DNA of 64,000 bases from Gloeothece verrucosa PCC 7822 (GCF_000147335.1 NC_014501.1:372001-436000); one strand, 5' to 3'. Counted from the first letter of the stretch, positions 26,901 to 34,920 are shown. The notes: generated from the sequence alone by a model not told the origin. Translations and numbers: made by a program.

Positions 26901-27290
26901 GCTTATGATAAGCCTTTGCGAGGACTGAAAAATGCGGAAAAATATCCATACATTGCTGGAGAAGCTTACAAAATAAATGATGCTGAGTATAACTGGAATT
27001 CTGATTTTCCACCAGACAATAAAATTGAAAGCTGTGACCTTCCTGATTTAGAAAAATTACCCGAATTTCTCTTAAATTTTTATAATATTTGGACAAAATT
27101 AACTAAAAAAGAACCTTTAATTTTTAACAGGATTGATATTAACTCTAATTCTGAGTTTTGGAAAAATATCAGAAGGTTTATGCGAAATGAATTATTAGCA
27201 ATTGTTAACCGAAGGCGAGAATCTATTCGGTTTGAGCCTCCATTTATTTTGGGTTTAAAAGTCCTATTGCGTGTGCTAAGTGAAAGATAA
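23997..27290 (+). CDS. Large protein with C-terminal actin/Hsp70-like ATPase domain
   Basis: The 1097-residue protein has two halves. Residues 1 to ~540 are an unrecognised region without membrane segments. From ~553 on there is an actin/Hsp70/MreB-type ATPase: phosphate-1 loop GVDFGTSFTNVYI (Asp at 558), phosphate-2 loop VIIDIGGGTSDISIW (Asp at 777) and adenosine motif IYLGGNGSRL (~906-915). All three are in the right order with plausible spacing. The gene starts 11 bp after the tubulin-like gene, so they share an operon. The second half is notably AT-rich. ATP binding is inferred from the motifs; whether it polymerises, like ParM, or acts as a chaperone-like switch is open. Confidence 0.8.
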   Translation: MSNFFFLPQLKDDSQVKPGNPGEWSAQSFDTLQQVAASLNTENPRQKNRVSSIPHIWARPLLVEMALHDTQHPLRQEITEQWQGMLAAIAFAEMRGFPLTAELIELEQEQDPFARSLRQLLPSDANAVYQLEGKNPWYDVYILLWQNNPVGMSSPSTLVCPSEGGIWAGLPWFVDGKLQSPLARPFLATEEKELLWYWLEKLDQSLPQYGGTRQGINKISLLLQEFKNRLQLYSFQKVDFQLSKKSKSLGQVLNQGALQSLKPIRLAEQPPSVRLIPSPEKADTKELLIIPDSAELLTRRNIAKIAEQWGVKEQQIRICKDVHLAILNGLNHKQRKNRFESWENEYKLIEAKDLFLPEFYFITQERALPGSLLPVGSNGLIYQNNEKKITPLLPINPILLDYLTSEELANRIDFESIDSGSVRVSLRLPLSGLTMGNPPQDYEIQKDYALKPQNALVDVPILEIWPNFQAQGWQEYYAFYYDRNCPTFRVQFPSQIVEVSERFSDSSFLGSFQTVQLNQFPSFIFCQDEQAKNLGLILLSSSPQVSKIDPVNWIVGVDFGTSFTNVYIYCKIDRDRGFSEKLIVMSPPLNLQVTKDAGEGFIPLIEYFITDSPKIVQLPLASILTTRGSSKEDREKNRKIFDGRIYRTDTDIFKISTETTWYKTSLKWSTSHPNFTTLFLKQLALHITAKAVLKNVRSIDWCISYPSAFSDDDKGNYAGIWETIISDLNQSKMVIQHNFLRQDENIGDYLTESLAVAQYFVDNQGQQGQLINSVIIDIGGGTSDISIWEDYRLVYQCSVQLAGNHLFTRFLSQRSDVLQLLFEEEISSTNLNSSTNLNYLDLLLAQEGDSALSERRVLPEIIKNEQFQKVIQLTALGIGGLYYYVGILLKVLSEREIKKSQEIPTIYLGGNGSRLFNWLEDSGKFNRESLINKILLEILQQSTNFTGGLGNIHLSNNPKDEVALGLVLAYDKPLRGLKNAEKYPYIAGEAYKINDAEYNWNSDFPPDNKIESCDLPDLEKLPEFLLNFYNIWTKLTKKEPLIFNRIDINSNSEFWKNIRRFMRNELLAIVNRRRESIRFEPPFILGLKVLLRVLSER

Positions 27291-27292
27291 AA

Positions 27293-29158
27293 ATGATGAA
27301 AAATAAAGAGATTAGGAATTTTTTTATTTATCTAGTTTTAGACATGATTACAGTCAGTAGCCTAGTCTATAATCCTTCAATAATTTTAGCTAAATCTTCC
27401 CCTTCAATGCCTTCACCAGAAATGTCTAAACCAGGAGTTAGTTCTCCAAATCTATCGACCAACTGGAAAATTTTTAAGGACGATGAGAATGGGCCTTATA
27501 AAACATTTAAAAAATCCCTAAAAAAATTGATAAATACTATTGAGCAAGAGAAGACTAAACCTCCAGAAATAAAGTTGTTTGAAGATGCTTTTGATGCTAC
27601 AAAAAAATTGCAAGAAGAATATAAAAATTTGGTCAATACTAGAAATAGTAATAATGAATTAAAGCAAATAATTACCAATGAAGAAATACCAATTATTAAC
27701 CAACGATTAAAGGAAATTAACCAAGTGCTTGAGCCAATAAGTTCAGTTGAAAAATTAAGCACTAAGACATCCAATGCAAAGCTTCAAAATATACAGTCTA
27801 ATATTTTTAAACTTGAAAAAAAGGAATCAGACGGCAAATGGGGTACTGATACCAGTAATGCTTACATTATATATTTATTCAAAAAGATGGATTATATTTC
27901 TGAAACTCTTTTTCAAGGAAGTAGTTCTTTAGCGACGATAACCGTTGAGCATCAATCTTCAACAACCCGGCCACCCGAAAAAGCAAATCCACTATTTATA
28001 TATATCCTTATAGGCATCCCTATAGGCATCCCTATAGGCATCTTTATAGGTAGATTTATTAGTAAAACAAAACCTAAAAATGGGGAGCATACCATTTTTG
28101 TAAAAGCATCACCCAAAGTAACCATAATCCCAGGTTTTCAGCACCTCTTAAAAAAGATAACGTGCAAAATTGGGATGCTCTCTAAAAACAATGGTGAAGA
28201 AACCAAAGATATAAGTATTGGTAGTAATGAAACTGTTATTATAAAAAATCAATCTTTACCTGAAAAAATAGAACCTTTAAAGTATAAAGTAGAAACTATA
28301 CAAAGCTCTTTACCTGAAAAAATAGAACCTTTAGAGGGGAAATTAAAATTTAGACAAAATTCATTATCAACAAGGAGGAAACCTGTAAATAAGAAAAGAG
28401 AATATATGCTATCTAAAAATATAAAATCTGTACAAGCTAGACAACATTTAGACTCTCAAAAAATAGAAGCTTTAGAGGAGCAATTAAAATCTGTACAAGC
28501 TAGACAACATTTAGACTCTCAAAAAATAGAAGCTTTAGAGGAGCAATTAAAATCTGTACAAGCTAGACAACATTTAGACTCTCAAAAAATAGAAGCTTTA
28601 GAGGAGCAATTAAAATCTGTACAAGCTAGACAACATTTAGACTCTCAAAAAATAGAAGCTTTAGAGGGCAAAGTCGACTCGAATTTTGAGGGAAAAGATT
28701 TTACTAAAACGTTTGAGACACTTCTTCCTCCTCCTCCTGAGATTAAAATCTCTCCTTCTGCTGACTTGCTTTCTAAATATCAGCAACAAAATTTATCTAA
28801 CTCTGAATATACAACCGTTACACTAACAACAGAAAGTCGTGAAGAATCTTATGGAAAAGCGGGGAAGGGGAAACAGTTTATTTTTGAAAGGAATAATGAA
28901 GGGAAATTTTGGATTGTTACTGATCAGCAGGGACAAAATACTTATTACTGGTTGTTTTTATCATACGATTTAGATATAGAACTTTATAAAGATATAATTA
29001 ATGCCTCGTTTACAAAAACAATAAAGTCGTTATCGGGTAATAAAAATAAATGGACGCTGAAAACACCTGCTAGAGTAAAACCTTATGAAGAGGGGGAGCA
29101 GAAGTGGGAATTAGATACCAAAAACAAAGGCGAAATTGAGTATATACGATTTTATTGA
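27293..29158 (+). CDS. Signal-bearing single-pass membrane protein with coiled-coil repeats
   Basis: The 621-residue protein starts 2 bp after the previous stop. Layout: a hydrophobic signal-like segment (~8-33), a lysine-rich extracytoplasmic helical region to ~228, a transmembrane helix at ~233-254 built from repeated IPIG units, and a basic KTKPK stop-transfer. A cytoplasmic part then carries [12 protein letters not shown] heptads and four 21-residue coiled-coil repeats (~378-458). A beta-rich C-terminal domain (~490-621) contains [20 protein letters not shown] and [10 protein letters not shown]. The coiled coil could bind filaments or the partner ATPases. I do not recognise the family. 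Confidence 0.72.
   Translation: MMKNKEIRNFFIYLVLDMITVSSLVYNPSIILAKSSPSMPSPEMSKPGVSSPNLSTNWKIFKDDENGPYKTFKKSLKKLINTIEQEKTKPPEIKLFEDAFDATKKLQEEYKNLVNTRNSNNELKQIITNEEIPIINQRLKEINQVLEPISSVEKLSTKTSNAKLQNIQSNIFKLEKKESDGKWGTDTSNAYIIYLFKKMDYISETLFQGSSSLATITVEHQSSTTRPPEKANPLFIYILIGIPIGIPIGIFIGRFISKTKPKNGEHTIFVKASPKVTIIPGFQHLLKKITCKIGMLSKNNGEETKDISIGSNETVIIKNQSLPEKIEPLKYKVETIQSSLPEKIEPLEGKLKFRQNSLSTRRKPVNKKREYMLSKNIKSVQARQHLDSQKIEALEEQLKSVQARQHLDSQKIEALEEQLKSVQARQHLDSQKIEALEEQLKSVQARQHLDSQKIEALEGKVDSNFEGKDFTKTFETLLPPPPEIKISPSADLLSKYQQQNLSNSEYTTVTLTTESREESYGKAGKGKQFIFERNNEGKFWIVTDQQGQNTYYWLFLSYDLDIELYKDIINASFTKTIKSLSGNKNKWTLKTPARVKPYEEGEQKWELDTKNKGEIEYIRFY
28009..28050 (+). repeat. 12-bp tandem repeat encoding the transmembrane segment
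   Basis: TATAGGCATCCC occurs twice and a third time with its last two bases changed (28009-28044), followed by a half copy. It encodes IPIG units inside the predicted transmembrane helix, so the length of the helix may vary between strains. Confidence 0.85.
28424..28666 (+). repeat. Four near-identical 63-bp tandem repeats encoding a coiled coil
   Basis: The units begin at 28424, 28487, 28550 and 28613. Each complete unit encodes 21 residues (three heptads) starting [19 protein letters not shown]; the last is cut after 18 codons. The copies I compared are the same at DNA level, which suggests recent expansion or gene conversion. Two diverged copies of a related LPEKIEPL unit lie just upstream, near 28255 and 28309. 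Confidence 0.92.
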
Positions 29159-29207
29159 AGCCAAGCACAATATCCAGTAAATTGAGTTAAACTAATAAAC
29201 TTATCAG

Positions 29208-30515
29208 CTAGGTATCAGTATTTTGTAGGTTTTCTTCCTTATCTCTTGGAGTAACAAGATTCTCTTTTGCAAGAGCTAACTCCAAAGACCGGTAGTGATC
29301 TAACTTTCGATTTATGATACCAATCTGGTTAGATAAGTCGATTTCTCTCTGAACATTGTTTTCTAATTGTTTTCCTTTTGGTATTAACTGTAATACATAT
29401 TTAGTAATTAGCAATATTATTACAATAAATATTATCCCAAGTCCAATCTTAATCCCTAATGTTTTATTTATACTCAAAATTAGAACACAAATAAGAATCC
29501 AAATTATCAAAAATGCACTTGCTAGGATGATATTTCGTACACTCTTATTTCTTATTAAAAGTTTTCTTGTTTTAATGTCAACTTGCTGTTGCTCTAATTG
29601 TTTTTTTTCTTTTTCAAGATCTTTTACTTCTTTTTGGTACTTTTCAAAAAGAATATTTACTTTATTTAATTCATAATCCTCTATAGTTTTTCTAATTTCT
29701 GGAAAAATGTGTTTTAGTGTTCTAACAAGTGCAAAAAGCAACACTGACGGTTTTTGAACATCAATTGGCAGCCTTTTATTAGCAAAGGCATTTCTAACTT
29801 GAGGATCGAAGGAAAGCGGAGGAAGCAAATCCTGCCATTCAAGAACGGTTTCTCGTTTCTGCATATCAACATACATTTCTAATTCACTTATAGTTAACTT
29901 GTTAACTAATCTAAGCTCTGGCGGGAAATTGAAGCCGCTTTTTCTAAAACTGTTAGATAATTGATTTATCGTATTCTTAGCCGCATCTTTTGTAATTGCA
30001 TCAGGTTCAACGACTATCACTAATTTATCTGCATCTAAGTTTGTGATAGCAACCTGCATAGTATATGAATATCCGGCTTGGCAATCCAATAAAATATAGT
30101 TAATATTTTGTTCAGATGCCCATTCTTTTAATCCCTTAAAAACTTCGCTTATTCTTTCTAGTTTTTGTGATAAAGATTCATAAGTTGGTAGTTCTTTATT
30201 TTGATATACTTTCCGTGATGCAGCAAAATAAAACTTATCTGTAATCCCAATCGGTAGCTCTTTCGCTTGTGCAGCAACTGCATCAGATTCTTTTAATTGC
30301 AATTCCAAAATTTCCCAAATTCCATTCGCTGCTTTTTCCTTTAATTTTTCTTGAAAAAAATACGAACATCCATTAGTAGTTAAATCACAATCTACTAAAA
30401 GACAAGATTGCTGTATGTCCGTAAGAAGTTGAGTAGTAGCAATAGTGATGGTGGTTTTTCCTGAACCTCCCTTGCCGCTAATAAATGCTATAACTTTAGG
30501 TTCTGAGTTGTTCAT
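29208..30515 (-). CDS. MinD/ParA-like ATPase with C-terminal coiled coil and membrane anchor
   Basis: The 435-residue protein begins with a deviant Walker A (VIAFISGKGGSGKTTITIA, residues ~7-25), then CLLVDCDLTTNGCSYFF (Walker A'-type Asp) and INYILLDCQAGYSYTMQVAI (Walker B). This SIMIBI ATPase domain ends near residue 270. A charged coiled coil (~285-325) leads into two transmembrane helices (~328-350 and ~355-378) and a second coiled coil. MinD and ParA normally lack transmembrane helices, so the permanent anchor is unusual. It is the last gene of a minus-strand operon that converges, with 49 bp between stops, on the coiled-coil protein gene of the tubulin-like operon. Confidence 0.82.
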   Translation of the reverse strand: MNNSEPKVIAFISGKGGSGKTTITIATTQLLTDIQQSCLLVDCDLTTNGCSYFFQEKLKEKAANGIWEILELQLKESDAVAAQAKELPIGITDKFYFAASRKVYQNKELPTYESLSQKLERISEVFKGLKEWASEQNINYILLDCQAGYSYTMQVAITNLDADKLVIVVEPDAITKDAAKNTINQLSNSFRKSGFNFPPELRLVNKLTISELEMYVDMQKRETVLEWQDLLPPLSFDPQVRNAFANKRLPIDVQKPSVLLFALVRTLKHIFPEIRKTIEDYELNKVNILFEKYQKEVKDLEKEKKQLEQQQVDIKTRKLLIRNKSVRNIILASAFLIIWILICVLILSINKTLGIKIGLGIIFIVIILLITKYVLQLIPKGKQLENNVQREIDLSNQIGIINRKLDHYRSLELALAKENLVTPRDKEENLQNTDT

Positions 30516-30543
30516 GATAATAATTGTTATTAATTATTAAGTT

Positions 30544-31179
30544 TTATTTATACAATTTAGTGATATTTATGCCTTGAGCCTGAGTAAAAGTTTTTCGATT
30601 TTTGCGATCGTATCTAAATTTTGTTTTTTTGGGAAAATCTCTCATCATAAATTGGATTTCATCAAGATATTCTTTAAGTTGATCACGGCGTTCGTTTTCC
30701 AATTGCTGCCACCTAAGTTGAGATTTTATAAAAATTATTACGCTGACTATCCTTTCAGATAATCGCTCAATAATCCTATCTAGATTTCTTTGTTTATGGT
30801 AAATAATTTTTTCTCTTTCTATAGCTTCATCAAAAATTATAATCAAATGATCTTCTAGAGCTTGAATATAATTTGTTGTATCATGTTGGTTGCTCAATTC
30901 TCTTATTTTATTTAAAAAATCTTCAATGATTGTTTCTATCAATTTAACATCTTTTATCGTGAGCAAAAAATTATCTTGAAAAATTAATTTAAAATAAAAC
31001 TGTAGTAAACTCTTTCGTGTTTCTAAAAAGGGCTGTTCACTAGCTATTAAATCATAAGCAATATCAAAAAATAAAGGGTGTGGGTATTGATGATTTCTTC
31101 TTATTTTATCAATATTTATGTTATATATTTCATCTAATATTTGTTGGTTTTCAGGATGGTGATTTGATTGTGTTAGCAT
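30544..31179 (-). CDS. Uncharacterised helical protein
   Basis: I do not recognise this 211-residue protein. It is lysine/isoleucine-rich, predicted mostly alpha-helical, and has no signal peptide or membrane segment. Phrases include HPENQQILDEIYNINIDKIR near the N-terminus, FDEAIEREKIIYHKQRN in the middle, and a basic end (KKTKFRYDRKNRKTF). It lies 28 bp upstream of the MinD-like ATPase gene and 59 bp downstream of the membrane coiled-coil gene on the same strand, so it is probably part of the same complex. Confidence 0.6.
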   Translation of the reverse strand: MLTQSNHHPENQQILDEIYNINIDKIRRNHQYPHPLFFDIAYDLIASEQPFLETRKSLLQFYFKLIFQDNFLLTIKDVKLIETIIEDFLNKIRELSNQHDTTNYIQALEDHLIIIFDEAIEREKIIYHKQRNLDRIIERLSERIVSVIIFIKSQLRWQQLENERRDQLKEYLDEIQFMMRDFPKKTKFRYDRKNRKTFTQAQGINITKLYK

Positions 31180-31238
31180 AATTTATTTTTTCCTTACTAC
31201 GCAATTAAATTGTTTACTTTTTTGATTTCTTTCTATTT

Positions 31239-31910
31239 TTATTCTCTCGATTGGTTTTCTATTAATTTCTCATATTGTCTTTGAAGCTCATCAATTTCAT
31301 TTTTGAAAGACTCGACATAGTTTTTAATTTCTTCTTTTTTAGTATCAATGAATTTGTTATTTTCTGAGAGTTTATTTTTCAGTTCTCTCATATCTTGGCC
31401 GATTTCTTTAAAAACTTCGTTAAAAACGTATTTTTTTATAGATTCCTTCAAGAAAAACATATAAACTGAAAGTACAATACCAATACCAGTAAATACTGTT
31501 ACTAAAACACTAAGAACAGTAGCAAAAGTTCCTAGGTTGCCAATCAACTTTCCTACCATATCTTTAGCTTCTTGTTCTCCCTCTTCACGAGCTATTTTTT
31601 GTAGTTCATTTTCAGCTATAACCATATTTTTAGCTTCTTCATGGGCTATTTTTTGTAGTTCCTTTTTATTTTCAGGCTGTTGAAAATATTTCTTAATTTC
31701 CAATTGAAATAAGTCTTTTTTGCCGTCAAAGTATTTTGTAACTATGCGCTCAATAGTAATTTGAATTTTCTCTTCAGATATGGATGATAAAGTAGCAGGA
31801 TTCTGAGACTGAGCGTCAGTAACCCACACAAATAGAATCAATAGCAAAGGAACAATCATCACCATCCCCTGCCAACGCCAAAACCTTTTATTTCCATGAC
31901 AAAGCTTCAT
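31239..31910 (-). CDS. Exported and membrane-anchored coiled-coil protein
   Basis: The 223-residue protein has a signal-peptide-like segment at ~17-33 (MVMIVPLLLILFVWVTDA). A helical extracytoplasmic part contains two related ELQKIA(H/R)EE phrases. A transmembrane helix lies at ~124-150 (FATVLSVLVTVFTGIGIVLSVYMFF) and a charged coiled coil runs to the end. The signal–helix–TM–coiled-coil order copies that of the 621-residue protein in the facing operon, although sequence similarity is not obvious. It is the first gene of the three-gene operon ending in the MinD-like ATPase. Function unknown. Confidence 0.65.
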   Translation of the reverse strand: MKLCHGNKRFWRWQGMVMIVPLLLILFVWVTDAQSQNPATLSSISEEKIQITIERIVTKYFDGKKDLFQLEIKKYFQQPENKKELQKIAHEEAKNMVIAENELQKIAREEGEQEAKDMVGKLIGNLGTFATVLSVLVTVFTGIGIVLSVYMFFLKESIKKYVFNEVFKEIGQDMRELKNKLSENNKFIDTKKEEIKNYVESFKNEIDELQRQYEKLIENQSRE

Positions 31911-32166
31911 TGGAAGTCTCCAATTAAAAAATTTATTTGCTAACAGACACTTGGTTAGGGGGAACAGCTATATAAAACAGGGTCGGTTGATTGAACAGGC
32001 AAAATAGAAAAAACGAGTAGCCTAGAGAAAATTATAGAACAGATTGTCAAAATTTCACCCTAAAAATAGATTTTTTTCAGACTTATGACCCTAGATTGCT
32101 CATTCTAACCAAGTTTCCAGTTATCGCAAGAGCCAAGAAAGTTAACAATTCTTGACATAACAGCCC

Positions 32167-33483
32167 TTAATTTAAATTCCACTTAAAGGCATTATCCCAA
32201 ACATAGTCAATAACTTGTTTAGCTTCATCTAAGGAAAGTGCATAACAAAACCCTTGACTATCAAAACTAATTAAAGGGATTTCTTCTTGATGAGCTAATT
32301 TTCCTCGAATTGCTTGTAAATTTTCTAAGGTTTTGTCAATATTGAAATTAATAGATTTATTGTTTTTTGTCCTCATCCATTCCTCAATCTGTTGATCTAA
32401 CTGCTGAGGAGTTAAGGGAATAGCGCTAGTTAATAAGTGATAATAAACTAAAATCATCTCTTTACATTCTTCTTCTTCTGCCGCATCAATTAAATACTGA
32501 AATACACCCGCTTGACTGGCCATCTTTCTAAAAAATAATGTCTCAGCCACTTTTTTTTGAAATTTTATTTGCTTATTTTTATAATCAGAATACTGTTTAA
32601 AAGCAAAGCCGCCACAAGTTAATACTAAAGAAAACATAGCGATTAAAATCGGCATTATTTCTTTAGTTTGTTCGGGAGTAATTTTAATTTGTTTAATGGG
32701 AGATGAACCCATTGTAACTACAAAAAATACTCCGATAATCAATAATACTTGAGGGATAATTTTATAAATCATTGAAATCGATGCCCCAATAGCCGGAACA
32801 CCAAATAATAACCGATCTTTCCAGGTCATACTCATTTTGATATTAGGAAAGATGAATTCTAAATCATACTTAGAAAGATGCTTGTAAAGATAGACATATA
32901 TTTTATTAAAATCTAATTCAAAATATTTTTCTAAAAACTTTTTTCTTTTTTGGGTAATTCTATCTTCTCTAAATTTAATTAATAAAACTACGGTATCAAA
33001 AGCCGCTACTTGTTTTTTTACCTTTTTAAATAGCTTTTTGACCGTCAATATTTTATAGACATCTCCGCGACCATAACAAACTAGATGTTCAAACTCATTA
33101 AAATCTACTTCGGTTTTAAGTTCAATTAAGGTTTGTTCTTTCAAAGCTTCCTCTAACCTTTCTTGACTAATAGGAATATAATTGGCTTGTTCTAGAATCT
33201 GTTGAAAATCTTCGATTAATTGTCTCTCCATTTGGTTTTTTTGAAGCGTCGACAGATCCCAGATAGAGTCCGGTTCATTCTCAGGGTTAAAGGGAGCAAA
33301 ATTATTTTTTAGTCTTTCTAAAATATGATGCAGCTTAAAATGATAATAAGCTGAAAGAATTTCACAGAATTCTCGAAATTGAGCCGCCTCATTGTCAGTT
33401 AAATGGCCATCAGATAGACATAAATGAATAAGTTCTGTGCGGCTATAGGGAATAAATGCCTCTGTTTGGTGATAGTTGGTCAT
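32167..33483 (-). CDS. DUF3754-like membrane protein
   Basis: The likely start is the ATG at 33483 (MTNYHQTEAFIPYSRTELI), giving 438 residues; an ATG at 33519 would place the first codons next to a tandem repeat. The N-terminal half is soluble. The block IYVYLYKHLSKYDLEFIFPNIKMSMTWKDRL, followed by a hydrophobic pair at ~235-275 and ~290-310, resembles the DUF3754/TMEM143 family. A C-terminal cytoplasmic domain ends with FDSQGFCYALSLDEAKQVIDYVW. The function of the family is unknown. It lies 256 bp upstream (in window order, downstream) of the tubulin-like locus on the same strand as the MinD-like operon, so membership is possible but not supported. Confidence 0.6.
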   Translation of the reverse strand: MTNYHQTEAFIPYSRTELIHLCLSDGHLTDNEAAQFREFCEILSAYYHFKLHHILERLKNNFAPFNPENEPDSIWDLSTLQKNQMERQLIEDFQQILEQANYIPISQERLEEALKEQTLIELKTEVDFNEFEHLVCYGRGDVYKILTVKKLFKKVKKQVAAFDTVVLLIKFREDRITQKRKKFLEKYFELDFNKIYVYLYKHLSKYDLEFIFPNIKMSMTWKDRLLFGVPAIGASISMIYKIIPQVLLIIGVFFVVTMGSSPIKQIKITPEQTKEIMPILIAMFSLVLTCGGFAFKQYSDYKNKQIKFQKKVAETLFFRKMASQAGVFQYLIDAAEEEECKEMILVYYHLLTSAIPLTPQQLDQQIEEWMRTKNNKSINFNIDKTLENLQAIRGKLAHQEEIPLISFDSQGFCYALSLDEAKQVIDYVWDNAFKWNLN

Positions 33484-33507
33484 CTTTAAGGAAGTAGGAG
33501 GTAGAGA

Positions 33508-33547
33508 ACTAATGACCAATGACTAATGACTAATAACTAATGACTAA
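33508..33547. repeat. Short tandem heptanucleotide repeat (STRR type)
   Basis: Between two minus-strand genes the 7-mer ACTAATG and its variants ACCAATG and ACTAATA are repeated about 5.7 times over 40 bp. Such heptamer STRRs are characteristic of cyanobacterial intergenic DNA. They frequently vary in copy number. Confidence 0.85.
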
Positions 33548-33551
33548 ATCA

Positions 33552-33728
33552 TCAAATTTGTGGTTCGATTCGATTTTCGGGTATCTCGGGAGAATGTTCA
33601 ATTTTTTTGAAGGAGTAGCCTTGTTTTTCTAGATTTTTGACAAATTGATCGGGAGCAAAATCGGCTTTATTTTGATTGTCCGGTAACGGCTCTTTACGAA
33701 TTTTTTTGAGTTTGGCTTTTTTTCCCAT
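33552..33728 (-). CDS. Small conserved basic protein
   Basis: From the ATG at 33728 this is a 58-residue protein with a strongly basic start (MGKKAKLKKIRKE), a central FVKNLEKQGYSFKKIEHSPEIP, and no membrane segment. It lies about 30 bp downstream of the alpha/beta hydrolase gene on the same strand, so the two are probably co-transcribed. I know of similar short basic ORFs in cyanobacteria but not their function. Confidence 0.55.
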   Translation of the reverse strand: MGKKAKLKKIRKEPLPDNQNKADFAPDQFVKNLEKQGYSFKKIEHSPEIPENRIEPQI

Positions 33729-33758
33729 AGTTAATTGGCTCTGACTCAATTTTAACGG

Positions 33759-34631
33759 TTAAGATTTGTTGAGAAACTCTCGGATATACTGATTGACTAA
33801 TTGAGGTTGTTCCTGTTGTACCCAGTGACTACAATTAGGAATATATTTGAGCGTCAAATCTTTGACATAAATTTCGGTTCCATAAGTAAGTTCTTTGCCT
33901 AAAGCGATATCATTTTCTCCCCAAATCATTAAGGTTGGGATTTCTAAAATTCCCCAATCTTTAAGGGGGCGATTGAACAAGCCAGACAAAGTGCTACGAT
34001 AATAATTAATCATCGCTGTCAAAGCTCCCCGTTTAGCCGCCGCATCTTTATAAGCGTTGATATCTTCTTGGCTAAAGGCATTTTTATTAATGGCCATCAT
34101 TTTAAAACTAGACTCAATGACTTGGTAATCATTAGCTTGCAAAAGCCACTCAGGTAATAAGGGAGTTTGAAAGAAAAATATATACCAACTTTTGAGCAGT
34201 TGTTGAGGGGTGCGGATGCCTTCCACAAATTTAGCTGGATGAGGAAGGTTAAGGACAATTAACTTTTCCACCATTTCTGGATGAGTATAGGCAAATTGCC
34301 AAGCGATCGCTCCTCCCCAATCATGGCCCACTAGGATACAATTTTCATAGCCTAAGCCTTGTATTACCCCTTTGATATCTTCGACTAATTCACTCAGTTT
34401 ATAGGCATCTGGTGATGAGGGTTTATCGCTATCATTGTAACCCCGTAAGTCTAAGGCCACGACTTTATGATCGGTGGAAAATTCTGTGATTTGATGTCGC
34501 CAAGAATACCAAAATTCAGGAAAGCCATGTAAAAATAAGATCAACTTTCCTTGTCCGGCGCTAACATAATGGAGATTAACGCCGTTAGTTTTGATCAAAT
34601 CTTCTTGCCAATCTTTCTGTAAGATAACCAT
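33759..34631 (-). CDS. Alpha/beta-fold hydrolase, epoxide hydrolase/dehalogenase-like
   Basis: The 290-residue hydrolase has the oxyanion HGFPEFWYSW, the nucleophile elbow VGHDWGGAIAWQ with Asp as nucleophile, the acid-side WGENDIALG and the catalytic His in NCSHWVQQEQP. An Asp nucleophile with HGFPE is typical of epoxide hydrolases and haloacetate/haloalkane dehalogenases rather than of esterases. The substrate cannot be told from sequence. It has no signal peptide. It starts 4 bp after the stop of the small membrane protein gene upstream, suggesting an operon. Confidence 0.88.
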   Translation of the reverse strand: MVILQKDWQEDLIKTNGVNLHYVSAGQGKLILFLHGFPEFWYSWRHQITEFSTDHKVVALDLRGYNDSDKPSSPDAYKLSELVEDIKGVIQGLGYENCILVGHDWGGAIAWQFAYTHPEMVEKLIVLNLPHPAKFVEGIRTPQQLLKSWYIFFFQTPLLPEWLLQANDYQVIESSFKMMAINKNAFSQEDINAYKDAAAKRGALTAMINYYRSTLSGLFNRPLKDWGILEIPTLMIWGENDIALGKELTYGTEIYVKDLTLKYIPNCSHWVQQEQPQLVNQYIREFLNKS

Positions 34632-34635
34632 TGTT

Positions 34636-34920
34636 TTACTCTTGGGTAAATGTCCTCTCAGATTCTAAAGCAGCAACAGCTATTTTTTCTCCCTCAAGAG
34701 AATGAGTAGAGTTAACTAAGGTGGCGTTTTGTGATAAAGTTACAGTTTTTTGCGAAGAGCGACCGAATAAAGACCCTATTCCCCGCTCCGAATTAGAAGC
34801 GATCGCCAAAAATGCTCCCGCTAAAATGTAAATGGGTAGAGGGAGAATAAAACCGATCACCCACTGATACAATTGAACTAAAATAAAGAGAACAATACAG
34901 GTAACTAACCAAACACCCAT
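34636..34920 (-). CDS. Small membrane protein
   Basis: The 94-residue protein has two adjacent hydrophobic segments in its first half, VWLVTCIVLFILVQLYQWVIG and FILPLPIYILAGAFLAIASN. A hydrophilic tail of about 45 residues with several Ser/Thr follows. It resembles no family that I can name. It precedes the hydrolase gene by 4 bp. A GCGATCGC octamer lies within it. Confidence 0.6.
   Translation of the reverse strand: MGVWLVTCIVLFILVQLYQWVIGFILPLPIYILAGAFLAIASNSERGIGSLFGRSSQKTVTLSQNATLVNSTHSLEGEKIAVAALESERTFTQE

Noticed and set aside
28400..28680. Possible CRISPR array because of regular repeats
   Set aside because: The units are contiguous without spacers and encode a coiled coil in frame.
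33552..33570. GGTTCGATTC resembling a tRNA T-loop
   Set aside because: It lies inside a small coding frame and no acceptor, D or anticodon stems can be built around it.
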